A DNA stretch of 64,000 nt. Source: Bacteroidota bacterium. Lineage in GTDB: Bacteria > Bacteroidota > Bacteroidia > AKYH767-A > 2013-40CM-41-45. The notes under the pieces are model-generated. The model did not search any database, was not told the DNA's origin, and saw only the letters and a program-made list of their open reading frames with translations. Shown here piece after piece: positions 8,991 to 17,174 of this stretch (its first letter is position 1; each line of letters begins with the position of its first letter). The stretch spans positions 186,001 through 250,000 of the forward strand of contig JADJSV010000020.1 of the NCBI GenBank assembly GCA_016711505.1, in the 5' to 3' direction. The position numbers were made by a program, and so were the translations under genes.

Positions 8991-10754
8991 ATGGTCAACG
9001 TTACCCGAATATTTGACATTCCACGACGTCAGAAAGAAAAGTTCGCAACAAGTGAATCTTTATTAGGCAAAATAGATGGTGCCTGGAAGGCCTGGTCAAC
9101 AGACGACTTCATTGAACAAGCAAACCAGATTTCAAAAGGTCTTACTGAATTAGGTATCAAGAGAGGTGATGCTGTTGCAATGATCTCTGCTAATCGTCCT
9201 GAGTGGAATATCATGGACATTGGCATGCTTCAGGCAGGAATCGTAAATGTTCCGATCTATACTACATTATCTGAACCTGAAATTGCATTCATACTCAACG
9301 ATTGTAAAGCGAGATTAGTAATTGCAGGAGACCGGTCTTTATACGATAAAGTAAATGCTGTCCGTTCAAAAATTCCGACGTTGGTTGAAATTTATACCAT
9401 CGATTCAATTCCAGACATTCCTAACATTAACGATATTATTTCAAAAGGAAAAAGTTCAGGAATTGATGTGAATGAAATGATGAGTGTAGCAGAGCCAGGT
9501 GATGTTGCAACTATTTTGTATACCAGTGGCACAACAGGAACTCCTAAAGGTGTAATGCTGACGCACGATAATATCGTCAGTAATATATTATCCAGCGAAC
9601 ACTTGTGCCCCGTTGGCCCCGGCGATCGCGCATTGAGTTTCTTGCCTCTATGCCATAGTTATGAACGGATGTTGACTTACCTCTACATGTATATCGGTGT
9701 GTCGATCTACTATGCAGAAAGTATTGAAAAGATCGGTGATAATCTGAAAGAATTGAAGCCACATGTATTTTCTACGGTTCCTCGATTGCTTGAAAAAGTT
9801 TTTGATAAGATCGTAAACAAAGGAAAAGAACTTACAGGAATAAAACACAAACTATTTTTCTGGGCACTCGATCTTGGATTGAGATATGAGAAGGATGGAA
9901 AAAATGGTGCCTGGTATGAACTGCAACTGAAACTTGCCAATAAATTGATTTTTTCAAAATGGCGTGAAGCGCTTGGAGGAAATGTAAGAGTGATCGTTAG
10001 TGGTGGTGCCGCCTTGCAACCACGACTGGCAAGAGTTTTCTGGTCAGCCGGAATAAACGTTTTAGAAGGATACGGTCTGACAGAAACTTCACCGGTAATT
10101 GCTGTCAATAATCTTGAACATAGAGGTAGTGCCTTCGGAACTGTTGGTCCGGTAATAAAAGGTGTAAAAGTAATGATTGCAGAAGACGGTGAAATCCTAT
10201 GTAAAGGCCCGAATGTGATGAAAGGATATTTTAATCGTCCGGATCTGACAGCAGAAGTTATAGATGCCGATGGTTGGTTTCATACCGGTGATATCGGGTG
10301 CTTCATTGAAGATCATTATTTAAAAATTACAGATCGTAAAAAAGAAATTTTCAAAACATCAGGCGGAAAATATGTTGCACCGCAGGCTTTGGAAAATAAA
10401 TTTAAAGAGTCGCAATTCATTGAACAGATCATGGTACTTGGTGAAAATAGAAAATTTCCATCTGCATTGATCGTTCCTGATTTCGCACATTTGAAAAAAT
10501 GGTGCGAGATACATAATATCTCTTATTCTGATAATCAGGATCTGATTCGGAAACCCGAAGTAATAGAAAGAATTCAAAAGGAAGTCGAAATCTATAATGC
10601 AGATTTCGGTCAGGCTGAACAGATAAAAAAATTCTCTTTACTACCTAACGAATGGACAGTAGATAGTGGAGAACTTACTGCAACCCTGAAACTGAAGAGG
10701 AAGATAATTAATGAGAAGTATTCTTCTTTGGTTGAAAAAATGTACTCAGAGTAA
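8991..10754 (+). CDS. Long-chain fatty-acid-CoA ligase (AMP-forming)
   Basis: 587 residues, an acyl-adenylate synthetase. The P-loop motif YTSGTTGTPKGVMLTH is near residues 177-192, the A5 motif GYGLTETSP is present, and the GWFHTGDIG and ITDRKKEIFKTSGGKYVAP motifs mark the hinge and the C-terminal domain with its lysine. It activates free fatty acids to acyl-CoA with ATP, feeding the FadN, thiolase and acyl-CoA dehydrogenase genes that follow on the same strand. The next gene starts within 25 bases, so this is the likely first gene of a beta-oxidation operon. Length is normal for the long-chain group (FadD15/LACS type with the internal 60-residue insert). Confidence 0.92.
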   Translation: MVNVTRIFDIPRRQKEKFATSESLLGKIDGAWKAWSTDDFIEQANQISKGLTELGIKRGDAVAMISANRPEWNIMDIGMLQAGIVNVPIYTTLSEPEIAFILNDCKARLVIAGDRSLYDKVNAVRSKIPTLVEIYTIDSIPDIPNINDIISKGKSSGIDVNEMMSVAEPGDVATILYTSGTTGTPKGVMLTHDNIVSNILSSEHLCPVGPGDRALSFLPLCHSYERMLTYLYMYIGVSIYYAESIEKIGDNLKELKPHVFSTVPRLLEKVFDKIVNKGKELTGIKHKLFFWALDLGLRYEKDGKNGAWYELQLKLANKLIFSKWREALGGNVRVIVSGGAALQPRLARVFWSAGINVLEGYGLTETSPVIAVNNLEHRGSAFGTVGPVIKGVKVMIAEDGEILCKGPNVMKGYFNRPDLTAEVIDADGWFHTGDIGCFIEDHYLKITDRKKEIFKTSGGKYVAPQALENKFKESQFIEQIMVLGENRKFPSALIVPDFAHLKKWCEIHNISYSDNQDLIRKPEVIERIQKEVEIYNADFGQAEQIKKFSLLPNEWTVDSGELTATLKLKRKIINEKYSSLVEKMYSE

Positions 10755-10778
10755 AATAATTTGTCCGACAACAACTTT

Positions 10779-13178
10779 ATGAAAAGAAATATTAAAAAAG
10801 TTACAGTTCTGGGAAGTGGAATAATGGGTAGCAGAATCGCTTGCCATTTTGCAAACATTGGAACAGAAGTACTTTTACTCGATATCGCACCAAAGGAATT
10901 GAATGAAGAAGAAAAGAAAAAAGGTTTGGCTCTTGATTCTTCACTTGTAAAAAACAGGATTGTCAATACGGCACTTCAGTCTACTCTAAAAGCAAATCCA
11001 TCTCCCATCTATAAAAAATCTTTTGCCTCAAGGATTCGCACAGGAAATTTTACAGATAACATGAAAGACATTGCCTCAAGTGACTGGATCATTGAAGTGG
11101 TGATTGAAAATATTGATATTAAAAAATCTGTTTTTTCTGAAGTTGAAAAATACAGAAAGCCCGGAACTCTGATCACTTCAAACACATCAGGAATTCCAAT
11201 TCATCTGATGGCTGAAGGAAGAAGTGATGATTTCAGAAAGCATTTTTGCGGGACACACTTTTTTAATCCGCCACGCTATTTGAGATTATTGGAGATCATC
11301 CCAACAGCAGAAACAGATCCCGAAGTAATTGCATTCCTTGAAAATTACGGGGATGTATTCCTTGGTAAATCGACTGTGATCTGTAAGGATACACCGGCTT
11401 TCATCGCAAACAGGATAGGAGTTTACTCTATATTGTCGCTATTGCATCTGGTAGAAAAAATGGGACTGACAGTAGATGAGATCGACAAACTTACCGGACC
11501 TGTTCTGGGCCGACCGAAATCTGCGACTTTCCGGACAACGGATGTTGTTGGATTAGATACGATGGTGAAAGTCGCCAATGATGTTTATGAACGTTGTCCT
11601 GATGATGAGGCACGGGCTGCATTTAAATTACCTGCGTTTGTCCAGAAAATGGTTGAACAAAAGTGGTTCGGAGATAAAACTAATCAGGGTTTTTATAAAA
11701 AAGTTAAAGGAGCAAACGGTAAAAGTGAGATTCTTACACTGGATCTTAAAACGTTTGAATATGTCCCTAAATCAAAAGTAAAGTTTGCCACACTTGAGCA
11801 GACGAAAACGATAGATAGTTTTAAAGAGAGAATTAAAATTTTATTTAAAGGAAAAGATAAAGCCGGTGAGTTTTATCGTGAATCTTTTTGTTCTCTCTTT
11901 GCATACATCTCAAATAGAATTCCGGAAATTTCGGATGAACTTTATAAAATTGATGACGCAATTTGTGCAGGCTTCGGCTGGGAAACCGGTCCGTTTCAGA
12001 TCTGGGATATTCTTGGTGTTGCAGAGGTTGTAACATTAATGGAGCAGTTAGGTCACAAACCTGCAGCTTGGGTGAAAGAGTTTGTATCAAAAGGAAATAA
12101 AAATTTCTATCAGTATAAAAACGGACAACAATATTATTACTCAATTGACGGAACCTATAAAGTAAAACCGGGTTCAGAGAATTTTATTTTGCTGGATGCG
12201 AATCGTGAAAAGATAGTATGGAAAAATCAAGGAAGTACACTAACGGATATTGGTGATGGCGTATTGAATCTTGAATTTCATACAAAGATGAATACGATCG
12301 GTGGTGAAATTATTCAGGGAATGAACACAGCAATTGAAACTGCAGAAAAGGATTTCCGCGGATTAGTGATTGCCAATGAAGGACAGAATTTTTCTGCAGG
12401 TGCTAATCTCGGAATGGTTTTTATGCTTGCTGTTGAACAAGAGTTTGACGAAATCGATATGGCTATCCGTGCATTTCAGAATATGAACATGCGTGTTCGC
12501 TATAGTAGTATTCCTGTTGTGGTTGCACCACATGCTCTCACTTTAGGCGGGGGTTGCGAAATGTCGTTACATGCTGATAAGGTAGTGGCTTCAGCTGAAA
12601 CCTATATCGGAATGGTTGAATTTGGTGTCGGACTTATTCCCGGCGGTGGTGGAAGTAAAGAATTTGCCGTTCGTGCTAGTGACGCTTACGTAGAAGGTAC
12701 GATCGATGAGTTGGTGATGAAAGATTTCTACATGAGCATTGCAATGGCAAAAGTATCTACCAGTGCATGGGAAGCTTTCGATCTTAAGATCCTGAAGCCC
12801 GGACACGATGAGGTTGTACTCAATCCATCGCGTGTAATTTCAGAAGCAAAACGAGCTGTAATAGAAATGTCGGTTGACGGCTACACCAAACCGGTTCAAA
12901 GAAAAGATGTAAAGGTTCTTGGTAAAAATGGTCTTGCAATGTTTTATGCAGGTGCCAATTCAATGCAATCCGGAAATTTCATTTCGGAACACGACCAGAA
13001 GATCTCACGAAAACTTGCATATGTTTTGTGTGGCGGAGATCTGTCTGCTTACAGTTATGTTTCTGAACAATACCTCCTCGATCTGGAACGGGAAGCATTT
13101 TTATCATTGTGCGGAGAAAAGAAAACACTCGAGAGAATACAAAGTATATTAACCTCCGGTAAACCATTAAGAAATTAA
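10779..13178 (+). CDS. fadN: 3-hydroxyacyl-CoA dehydrogenase / enoyl-CoA hydratase fusion
   Basis: 799 residues from the ATG at 10779; a TTG at 10761 would add six residues but is less likely. The N-terminal half is the dehydrogenase: Rossmann motif GSGIMGSRIA (Gly12 to Gly17), then the GTHFFNPPRYLRLLEII motif with the catalytic His, and two C-terminal 3HCDH modules. The last third is a crotonase domain with NFSAGANL (near residue 536), LGGGCEMSLHAD and GLIPGGGGSKE. The domain order (dehydrogenase first) is that of Bacillus FadN, not of E. coli FadB. It carries out hydration and oxidation in beta-oxidation, in the cytoplasm. It lies between the ligase and the thiolase/dehydrogenase genes. Confidence 0.93.
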   Translation: MKRNIKKVTVLGSGIMGSRIACHFANIGTEVLLLDIAPKELNEEEKKKGLALDSSLVKNRIVNTALQSTLKANPSPIYKKSFASRIRTGNFTDNMKDIASSDWIIEVVIENIDIKKSVFSEVEKYRKPGTLITSNTSGIPIHLMAEGRSDDFRKHFCGTHFFNPPRYLRLLEIIPTAETDPEVIAFLENYGDVFLGKSTVICKDTPAFIANRIGVYSILSLLHLVEKMGLTVDEIDKLTGPVLGRPKSATFRTTDVVGLDTMVKVANDVYERCPDDEARAAFKLPAFVQKMVEQKWFGDKTNQGFYKKVKGANGKSEILTLDLKTFEYVPKSKVKFATLEQTKTIDSFKERIKILFKGKDKAGEFYRESFCSLFAYISNRIPEISDELYKIDDAICAGFGWETGPFQIWDILGVAEVVTLMEQLGHKPAAWVKEFVSKGNKNFYQYKNGQQYYYSIDGTYKVKPGSENFILLDANREKIVWKNQGSTLTDIGDGVLNLEFHTKMNTIGGEIIQGMNTAIETAEKDFRGLVIANEGQNFSAGANLGMVFMLAVEQEFDEIDMAIRAFQNMNMRVRYSSIPVVVAPHALTLGGGCEMSLHADKVVASAETYIGMVEFGVGLIPGGGGSKEFAVRASDAYVEGTIDELVMKDFYMSIAMAKVSTSAWEAFDLKILKPGHDEVVLNPSRVISEAKRAVIEMSVDGYTKPVQRKDVKVLGKNGLAMFYAGANSMQSGNFISEHDQKISRKLAYVLCGGDLSAYSYVSEQYLLDLEREAFLSLCGEKKTLERIQSILTSGKPLRN

Positions 13179-13192
13179 CAATCATCAATAAT

Positions 13193-13876
13193 ATGATACA
13201 CGCAATTTATAAGTTATTCATCAACCGAAAGACACAAGTGTTTTTACTGCTTGCGCTGTTTCCGGTTTTGCTCTTTTCACAAGGTTCGGAAGAGAAACCA
13301 AAATATGCGCCGGGAAAAGAAAAACACCGTAATAAAACTGATGAGATCGGCCGCAAACAAGGACAATGGATGTTCTTCAATACTTTCGGAGATAAGATCG
13401 CAGAAATTGATTTCGTCAACGATGTAAAAGAAGGCATTGAAAGAAAATTTTACAGCTACGACAAGCCTCGTGAAGAAACAGAATATTTAGCGGGTGTAAA
13501 AGATGGTGTTTATACAAAGTATTTTTTCTCCGGACAGGTTCAGCTCGAAGGAGCTTATAAAGATGGAAAGAAAGATGGCAAATGGACAAAATATTTTGAA
13601 GACGGTTCAATTCGTCAGGATGGTGCATATAAAAATGGAAAGAAGGATGGTGTGTGGAAATCCTATAGTCGTAAAGGTGTTGTCGTCGGACAAGCGACTT
13701 ATAAGGATGGGGTGAATGTAGAAGAACTTGAAGCAGCAAAGAAGAAAGCTGATGAGGAAAAGAAGGCTGCGGAAAAGAAGGCTGCTGATAAGAAGGGCGG
13801 AATTCCCGGAGCTAAACCGGGTACACCACCTCCGGGAAATACACCTCCTAAACCGGTTGATCCAAAGAAGAAGTAA
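13193..13876 (+). CDS. Secreted MORN-like (YwqK family) repeat protein
   Basis: 227 residues. A signal peptide covers about residues 14-32 (FLLLALFPVLLFSQG). The body has four to five repeats of the form G-x-W-x-x-Y/F-x5-G (GKKDGKWTKYFEDGSIRQDGAY, shortened here in sense) typical of the YwqK/MORN-like group. The C terminus is a Lys/Ala/Glu-rich helix followed by a Gly/Pro/Lys-rich tail. YwqK proteins are often labelled toxin-antitoxin antitoxins; the signal peptide and the lack of a toxin neighbour argue against that here. The gene starts 14 bases after fadN and ends 24 bases before the thiolase, so it is inside the operon. Its link to fatty acid use is unknown. Confidence 0.75.
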   Translation: MIHAIYKLFINRKTQVFLLLALFPVLLFSQGSEEKPKYAPGKEKHRNKTDEIGRKQGQWMFFNTFGDKIAEIDFVNDVKEGIERKFYSYDKPREETEYLAGVKDGVYTKYFFSGQVQLEGAYKDGKKDGKWTKYFEDGSIRQDGAYKNGKKDGVWKSYSRKGVVVGQATYKDGVNVEELEAAKKKADEEKKAAEKKAADKKGGIPGAKPGTPPPGNTPPKPVDPKKK

Positions 13877-13900
13877 TTAAATTTGTAAAGGAAATTTGAA

Positions 13901-15076
13901 ATGAATGCATATATAATTGCCGCTCATCGAACAGCAGTAGGTAAAGCTCCTAAAGGCGTTTTCAAAAATACCAGACCGGATGATCTGGCTGTAGCAGTTA
14001 TTAAACATCTGCTAACAGTCGTACCTCAACTCGATAAAGAACAAATTGATGATGTGATCGTAGGGAATGCAACACCGGAAGCTGAGCAAGGATTGAATAT
14101 CGGAAGAATGATCTCATTGATGGGACTTGATACAGTTAAGGTTCCCGGAATGACTGTGAACAGATATTGTGCATCAGGATTAGAAACAATTGCAATTGCT
14201 TCTGCAAAGATCCATGCCGGCATGGCTGATTGTATTATTGCAGGCGGTGTTGAATGCATGTCACCTATACCTTTTGGCGGATGGAAAATTGTTCCTAACC
14301 TAAAATATGTTCAGGAGAAGCCGGATTATTATTGGGGAATGGGCCTGACTGCTGAAGCAGTTGCAAAAGAATATAAAGTCTCAAGAGAAGATCAGGATAA
14401 GTTCGGATTGGAATCTAATATGAAAGCAGTTGCTGCTATCAAAGATGGAAAATTCAAAGATGAAATAGTGCCCTTCAATGTTCAGGAGATTTATCTTGAT
14501 GAAAAAGAAAAACGAAAAGTCCGTGAATTTATAGTTGATACTGATGAAGGTCCACGCGGAGATTCTACTCTTGAAAAAATGGCAACACTTAAACCTGTGT
14601 TTGATGCAAGGGGATCTGTTACAGCCGGGAATTCTTCGCAGACTTCAGATGGAGCTGCATTTGTCATAATCGTCAGTGAAAGAATGTTGAAGCAATTGAA
14701 TGTTAAACCAATTGCACGTCTTGTAGATTATGCTGTGGCAGGAGTAGAGCCACGGGTAATGGGCATCGGACCGATAGAGGCAATTCCTAAAGTGCTTAAA
14801 CACGCAGGAATGAAATTGAAAGACATTCAGCTGATCGAATTGAATGAAGCATTTGCATCGCAATCGCTTGCAGTAATGCGTACACTGGAAATTGACCAGT
14901 CGATCGTCAATGTAAATGGTGGAGCAATCGCCCTCGGACATCCATTGGGATGCAGCGGTGCGAAATTATCTGTTCAACTTTTTAATGAGATGCGACGTAG
15001 AAAGCAGAAATATGGTTTGGTCACAATGTGTGTTGGGACCGGACAGGGTGCTGCAGGCATTTACGAGTTATTATAA
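13901..15076 (+). CDS. fadA: Acetyl-CoA C-acyltransferase (thiolase)
   Basis: 391 residues, normal thiolase II length. The nucleophilic cysteine is Cys90 in NRYCASGLE. The second active-site motifs are GGAIALGHPLGCSGA (catalytic His) and CVGTGQGAA (proton-shuttling Cys near residue 377). It cleaves 3-ketoacyl-CoA with CoA to give acetyl-CoA and a shortened acyl-CoA, the last step of beta-oxidation. The biosynthetic direction is possible in principle, but the neighbours argue for degradation. It is followed 30 bases later by the acyl-CoA dehydrogenase gene. Confidence 0.93.
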   Translation: MNAYIIAAHRTAVGKAPKGVFKNTRPDDLAVAVIKHLLTVVPQLDKEQIDDVIVGNATPEAEQGLNIGRMISLMGLDTVKVPGMTVNRYCASGLETIAIASAKIHAGMADCIIAGGVECMSPIPFGGWKIVPNLKYVQEKPDYYWGMGLTAEAVAKEYKVSREDQDKFGLESNMKAVAAIKDGKFKDEIVPFNVQEIYLDEKEKRKVREFIVDTDEGPRGDSTLEKMATLKPVFDARGSVTAGNSSQTSDGAAFVIIVSERMLKQLNVKPIARLVDYAVAGVEPRVMGIGPIEAIPKVLKHAGMKLKDIQLIELNEAFASQSLAVMRTLEIDQSIVNVNGGAIALGHPLGCSGAKLSVQLFNEMRRRKQKYGLVTMCVGTGQGAAGIYELL

Positions 15077-15106
15077 TATTACTGAAAAATCTATAAAAGA
15101 ATACAA

Positions 15107-16894
15107 ATGTTAGATACAAAAAAATCGACAAAAGGTGGAGAATTCCTTATCAAGGAAACATTAGCGGGTGATGTTTTCATTCCTGAGCAGTGGACTGAAG
15201 AACAATTGATGATTGCTCAAACTTGTCAGGATTTTTTGGAAGCGGAAGTTTATCCTAATCTTGATCGAATTGATGCGCAGGAGGAAGGATTGATGCAATC
15301 TATTCTCGACAAAGCAGGAGAACTTGGTTTGCTTGGTATTTCTATCCCTGAGCAATATGGCGGATTCGGAAAAGATTTTACAACAGGAATGTTGGCTACA
15401 GAAGTTTTAGGTGCCGGTCATTCTTTTTCTGTTGCTTATGCTGCTCATACCGGAATCGGCACATTGCCAATTTTGTATTATGGAAATGAAGCACAAAAAA
15501 GTAAATACATTCCGAAGTTATCCAGCGGAGAATGGAAGGCTGCTTATTGTCTGACAGAGCCAAGTAGTGGTTCAGATGCCAATTCAGGAAAAACGAAAGC
15601 TGTGTTATCTGCGGATGGAAAAAATTATATTATCAACGGACAAAAAATGTGGATCACCAATGGTGGTTTTGCAGATGTGTATATTGTCTTTGCAAAAATT
15701 GATTCAGATGAAAATCTTTCTGCATTTATTGTTGAGAAAAAATTCCCTGGTATCACCCTGAATCCTGAAGAACATAAAATGGGAATCAAAGGGAGCAGTA
15801 CTCGTCAGGTATTTTTCAATGATTGCGTAGTTCCTGTTGAAAATATGTTGAGTGAGAGAGGAAATGGATTTAAGATCGCTGTAAATATTCTGAATCTCGG
15901 AAGGGTGAAACTTGCCGGTGCTGCTATAGGCGGATCAAAACGTGTAAGTACCCTTGCAATCGGATATGCAAACGAACGTCAGCAATTTGGGCGACCAATT
16001 GCTAAGTATGGAGCTATCCGTTTTAAACTGGCTGAGCAGGCAATCCGGATCTTTGCATGTGAATCTGCAATTTTTCGATGCTCACAAAATATCGAAGATG
16101 CAATTAATGATCTGATCGCAGGTGGTATGGAAGAAGGTCGCGCCAAGTTAAAAGGCGTTGAACAATTTGCTGTTGAAGCCGCCATTTTAAAAGTTCATGG
16201 TAGTGAAGTTTTGGATTATGTAGTGGATGAAGGTGTTCAGGTTTATGGAGGAATGGGTTACAGTTCAGAAGGACCTATGGACCGTTCGTATCGTGATTCA
16301 AGGATCAACAGGATCTTTGAAGGAACCAATGAGATCAACAGAATGCTCATCGTAGATATGATGCTCAAGCGTGCAATGAAAGGTGAGCTCGATCTGCTGG
16401 GTCCTGCAACAGCAGTTGCGAATGAATTAATGTCAATACCTGATTTTGGTTCAGGTACCGGAGAGCTTTTCGAAGAAGAAAAAAAATATATCGCTAATTT
16501 CAAAAAAGCCGTTCTTCTTGTTGCCGGTGCAGCAGTTCAGAAACTTATGATGGAACTTGCAAAAGAACAGGAAGTCCTCATGAATATCGCTGATATGATG
16601 ATCGAATTATATGTTTGTGAATCGATCCAGTTACGCGTTGAAAAATTAGTAGGCATTAAAGGAGCAGATGCCTGCAAAGAACAAATCGAAATGATGCGGG
16701 TTTATATCAACGATGCATCAGATAAGATCAACAAATCAGGAAAAGATGCTATTGCTTCTTTCGCAGAAGGCGATGAGCAAAGAATGATCTTAATGGGATT
16801 AAAACGATTTGCAAAAGTAGCACCACTAAATGTTCGCGACTCCCGCAGATTAATAGCAGCAAAATTGTTGACGGAGAATAAATACTGTTTTTGA
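15107..16894 (+). CDS. fadE: Acyl-CoA dehydrogenase, long form (FadE-like)
   Basis: 595 residues. Residues about 35-430 are a standard acyl-CoA dehydrogenase: LTEPSSGSDANS and MWITNGGFAD (FAD and substrate contacts), ERQQFGRPIAKYGAIRFKLAE, and RIFEGTNEINRML near residue 402. The remaining 160 residues form a helical C-terminal extension seen in the Bacillus YusJ/FadE type and in mitochondrial VLCAD/ACAD9-like enzymes. It oxidises acyl-CoA to trans-2-enoyl-CoA. The set ligase-fadN-(ywqK-like)-fadA-fadE has the same gene order as the Bacillus fadNAE operon with one extra gene. An inverted heptamer hairpin lies 23 bases after the stop and could end the transcript. Confidence 0.92.
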   Translation: MLDTKKSTKGGEFLIKETLAGDVFIPEQWTEEQLMIAQTCQDFLEAEVYPNLDRIDAQEEGLMQSILDKAGELGLLGISIPEQYGGFGKDFTTGMLATEVLGAGHSFSVAYAAHTGIGTLPILYYGNEAQKSKYIPKLSSGEWKAAYCLTEPSSGSDANSGKTKAVLSADGKNYIINGQKMWITNGGFADVYIVFAKIDSDENLSAFIVEKKFPGITLNPEEHKMGIKGSSTRQVFFNDCVVPVENMLSERGNGFKIAVNILNLGRVKLAGAAIGGSKRVSTLAIGYANERQQFGRPIAKYGAIRFKLAEQAIRIFACESAIFRCSQNIEDAINDLIAGGMEEGRAKLKGVEQFAVEAAILKVHGSEVLDYVVDEGVQVYGGMGYSSEGPMDRSYRDSRINRIFEGTNEINRMLIVDMMLKRAMKGELDLLGPATAVANELMSIPDFGSGTGELFEEEKKYIANFKKAVLLVAGAAVQKLMMELAKEQEVLMNIADMMIELYVCESIQLRVEKLVGIKGADACKEQIEMMRVYINDASDKINKSGKDAIASFAEGDEQRMILMGLKRFAKVAPLNVRDSRRLIAAKLLTENKYCF

Positions 16895-16917
16895 TTTGTC
16901 CGCTGTCAGACGAAATT

Positions 16918-16989
16918 AGGTCAAAGGTCAAGGGTCAAAGGTTAAAAGGTGAATTAGCACCATTACCTTTGACCCTTGACCTTTGACCT
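16918..16989. repeat. Inverted heptamer hairpin (GGTCAAA family) after fadE
   Basis: The left arm 16918-16942 is three and a half heptamers (AGGTCAA, AGGTCAA, GGGTCAA, AGGT). The right arm 16965-16989 is its exact reverse complement, leaving a 22-base loop. A 25-bp perfect stem downstream of the operon end could act as a terminator, although there is no clear U-tract. The same arms occur at 27435-27517 and 36196-36260. Confidence 0.95.
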
Positions 16990-17174
16990 GATTCACACTT
17001 TCCACTATGAAAAACCTTGAATACTGAGGCACACTTTTTCACTTCTTCCGGAAAGAAAATTAACTTTTACTCTCAAAACACGGTAAAAATGACCTTTTCT
17101 TAACGATTTTCCAACCCAAAATTAATGTGATTTTACTTGAAAAGAACTAACTTTGCCAATAACTTTCTCCACAA

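Noticed and set aside
13193..13876. Antitoxin of a toxin-antitoxin system (the usual database label of YwqK proteins)
   Set aside because: It has a signal peptide, no toxin neighbour, and sits inside a beta-oxidation operon.
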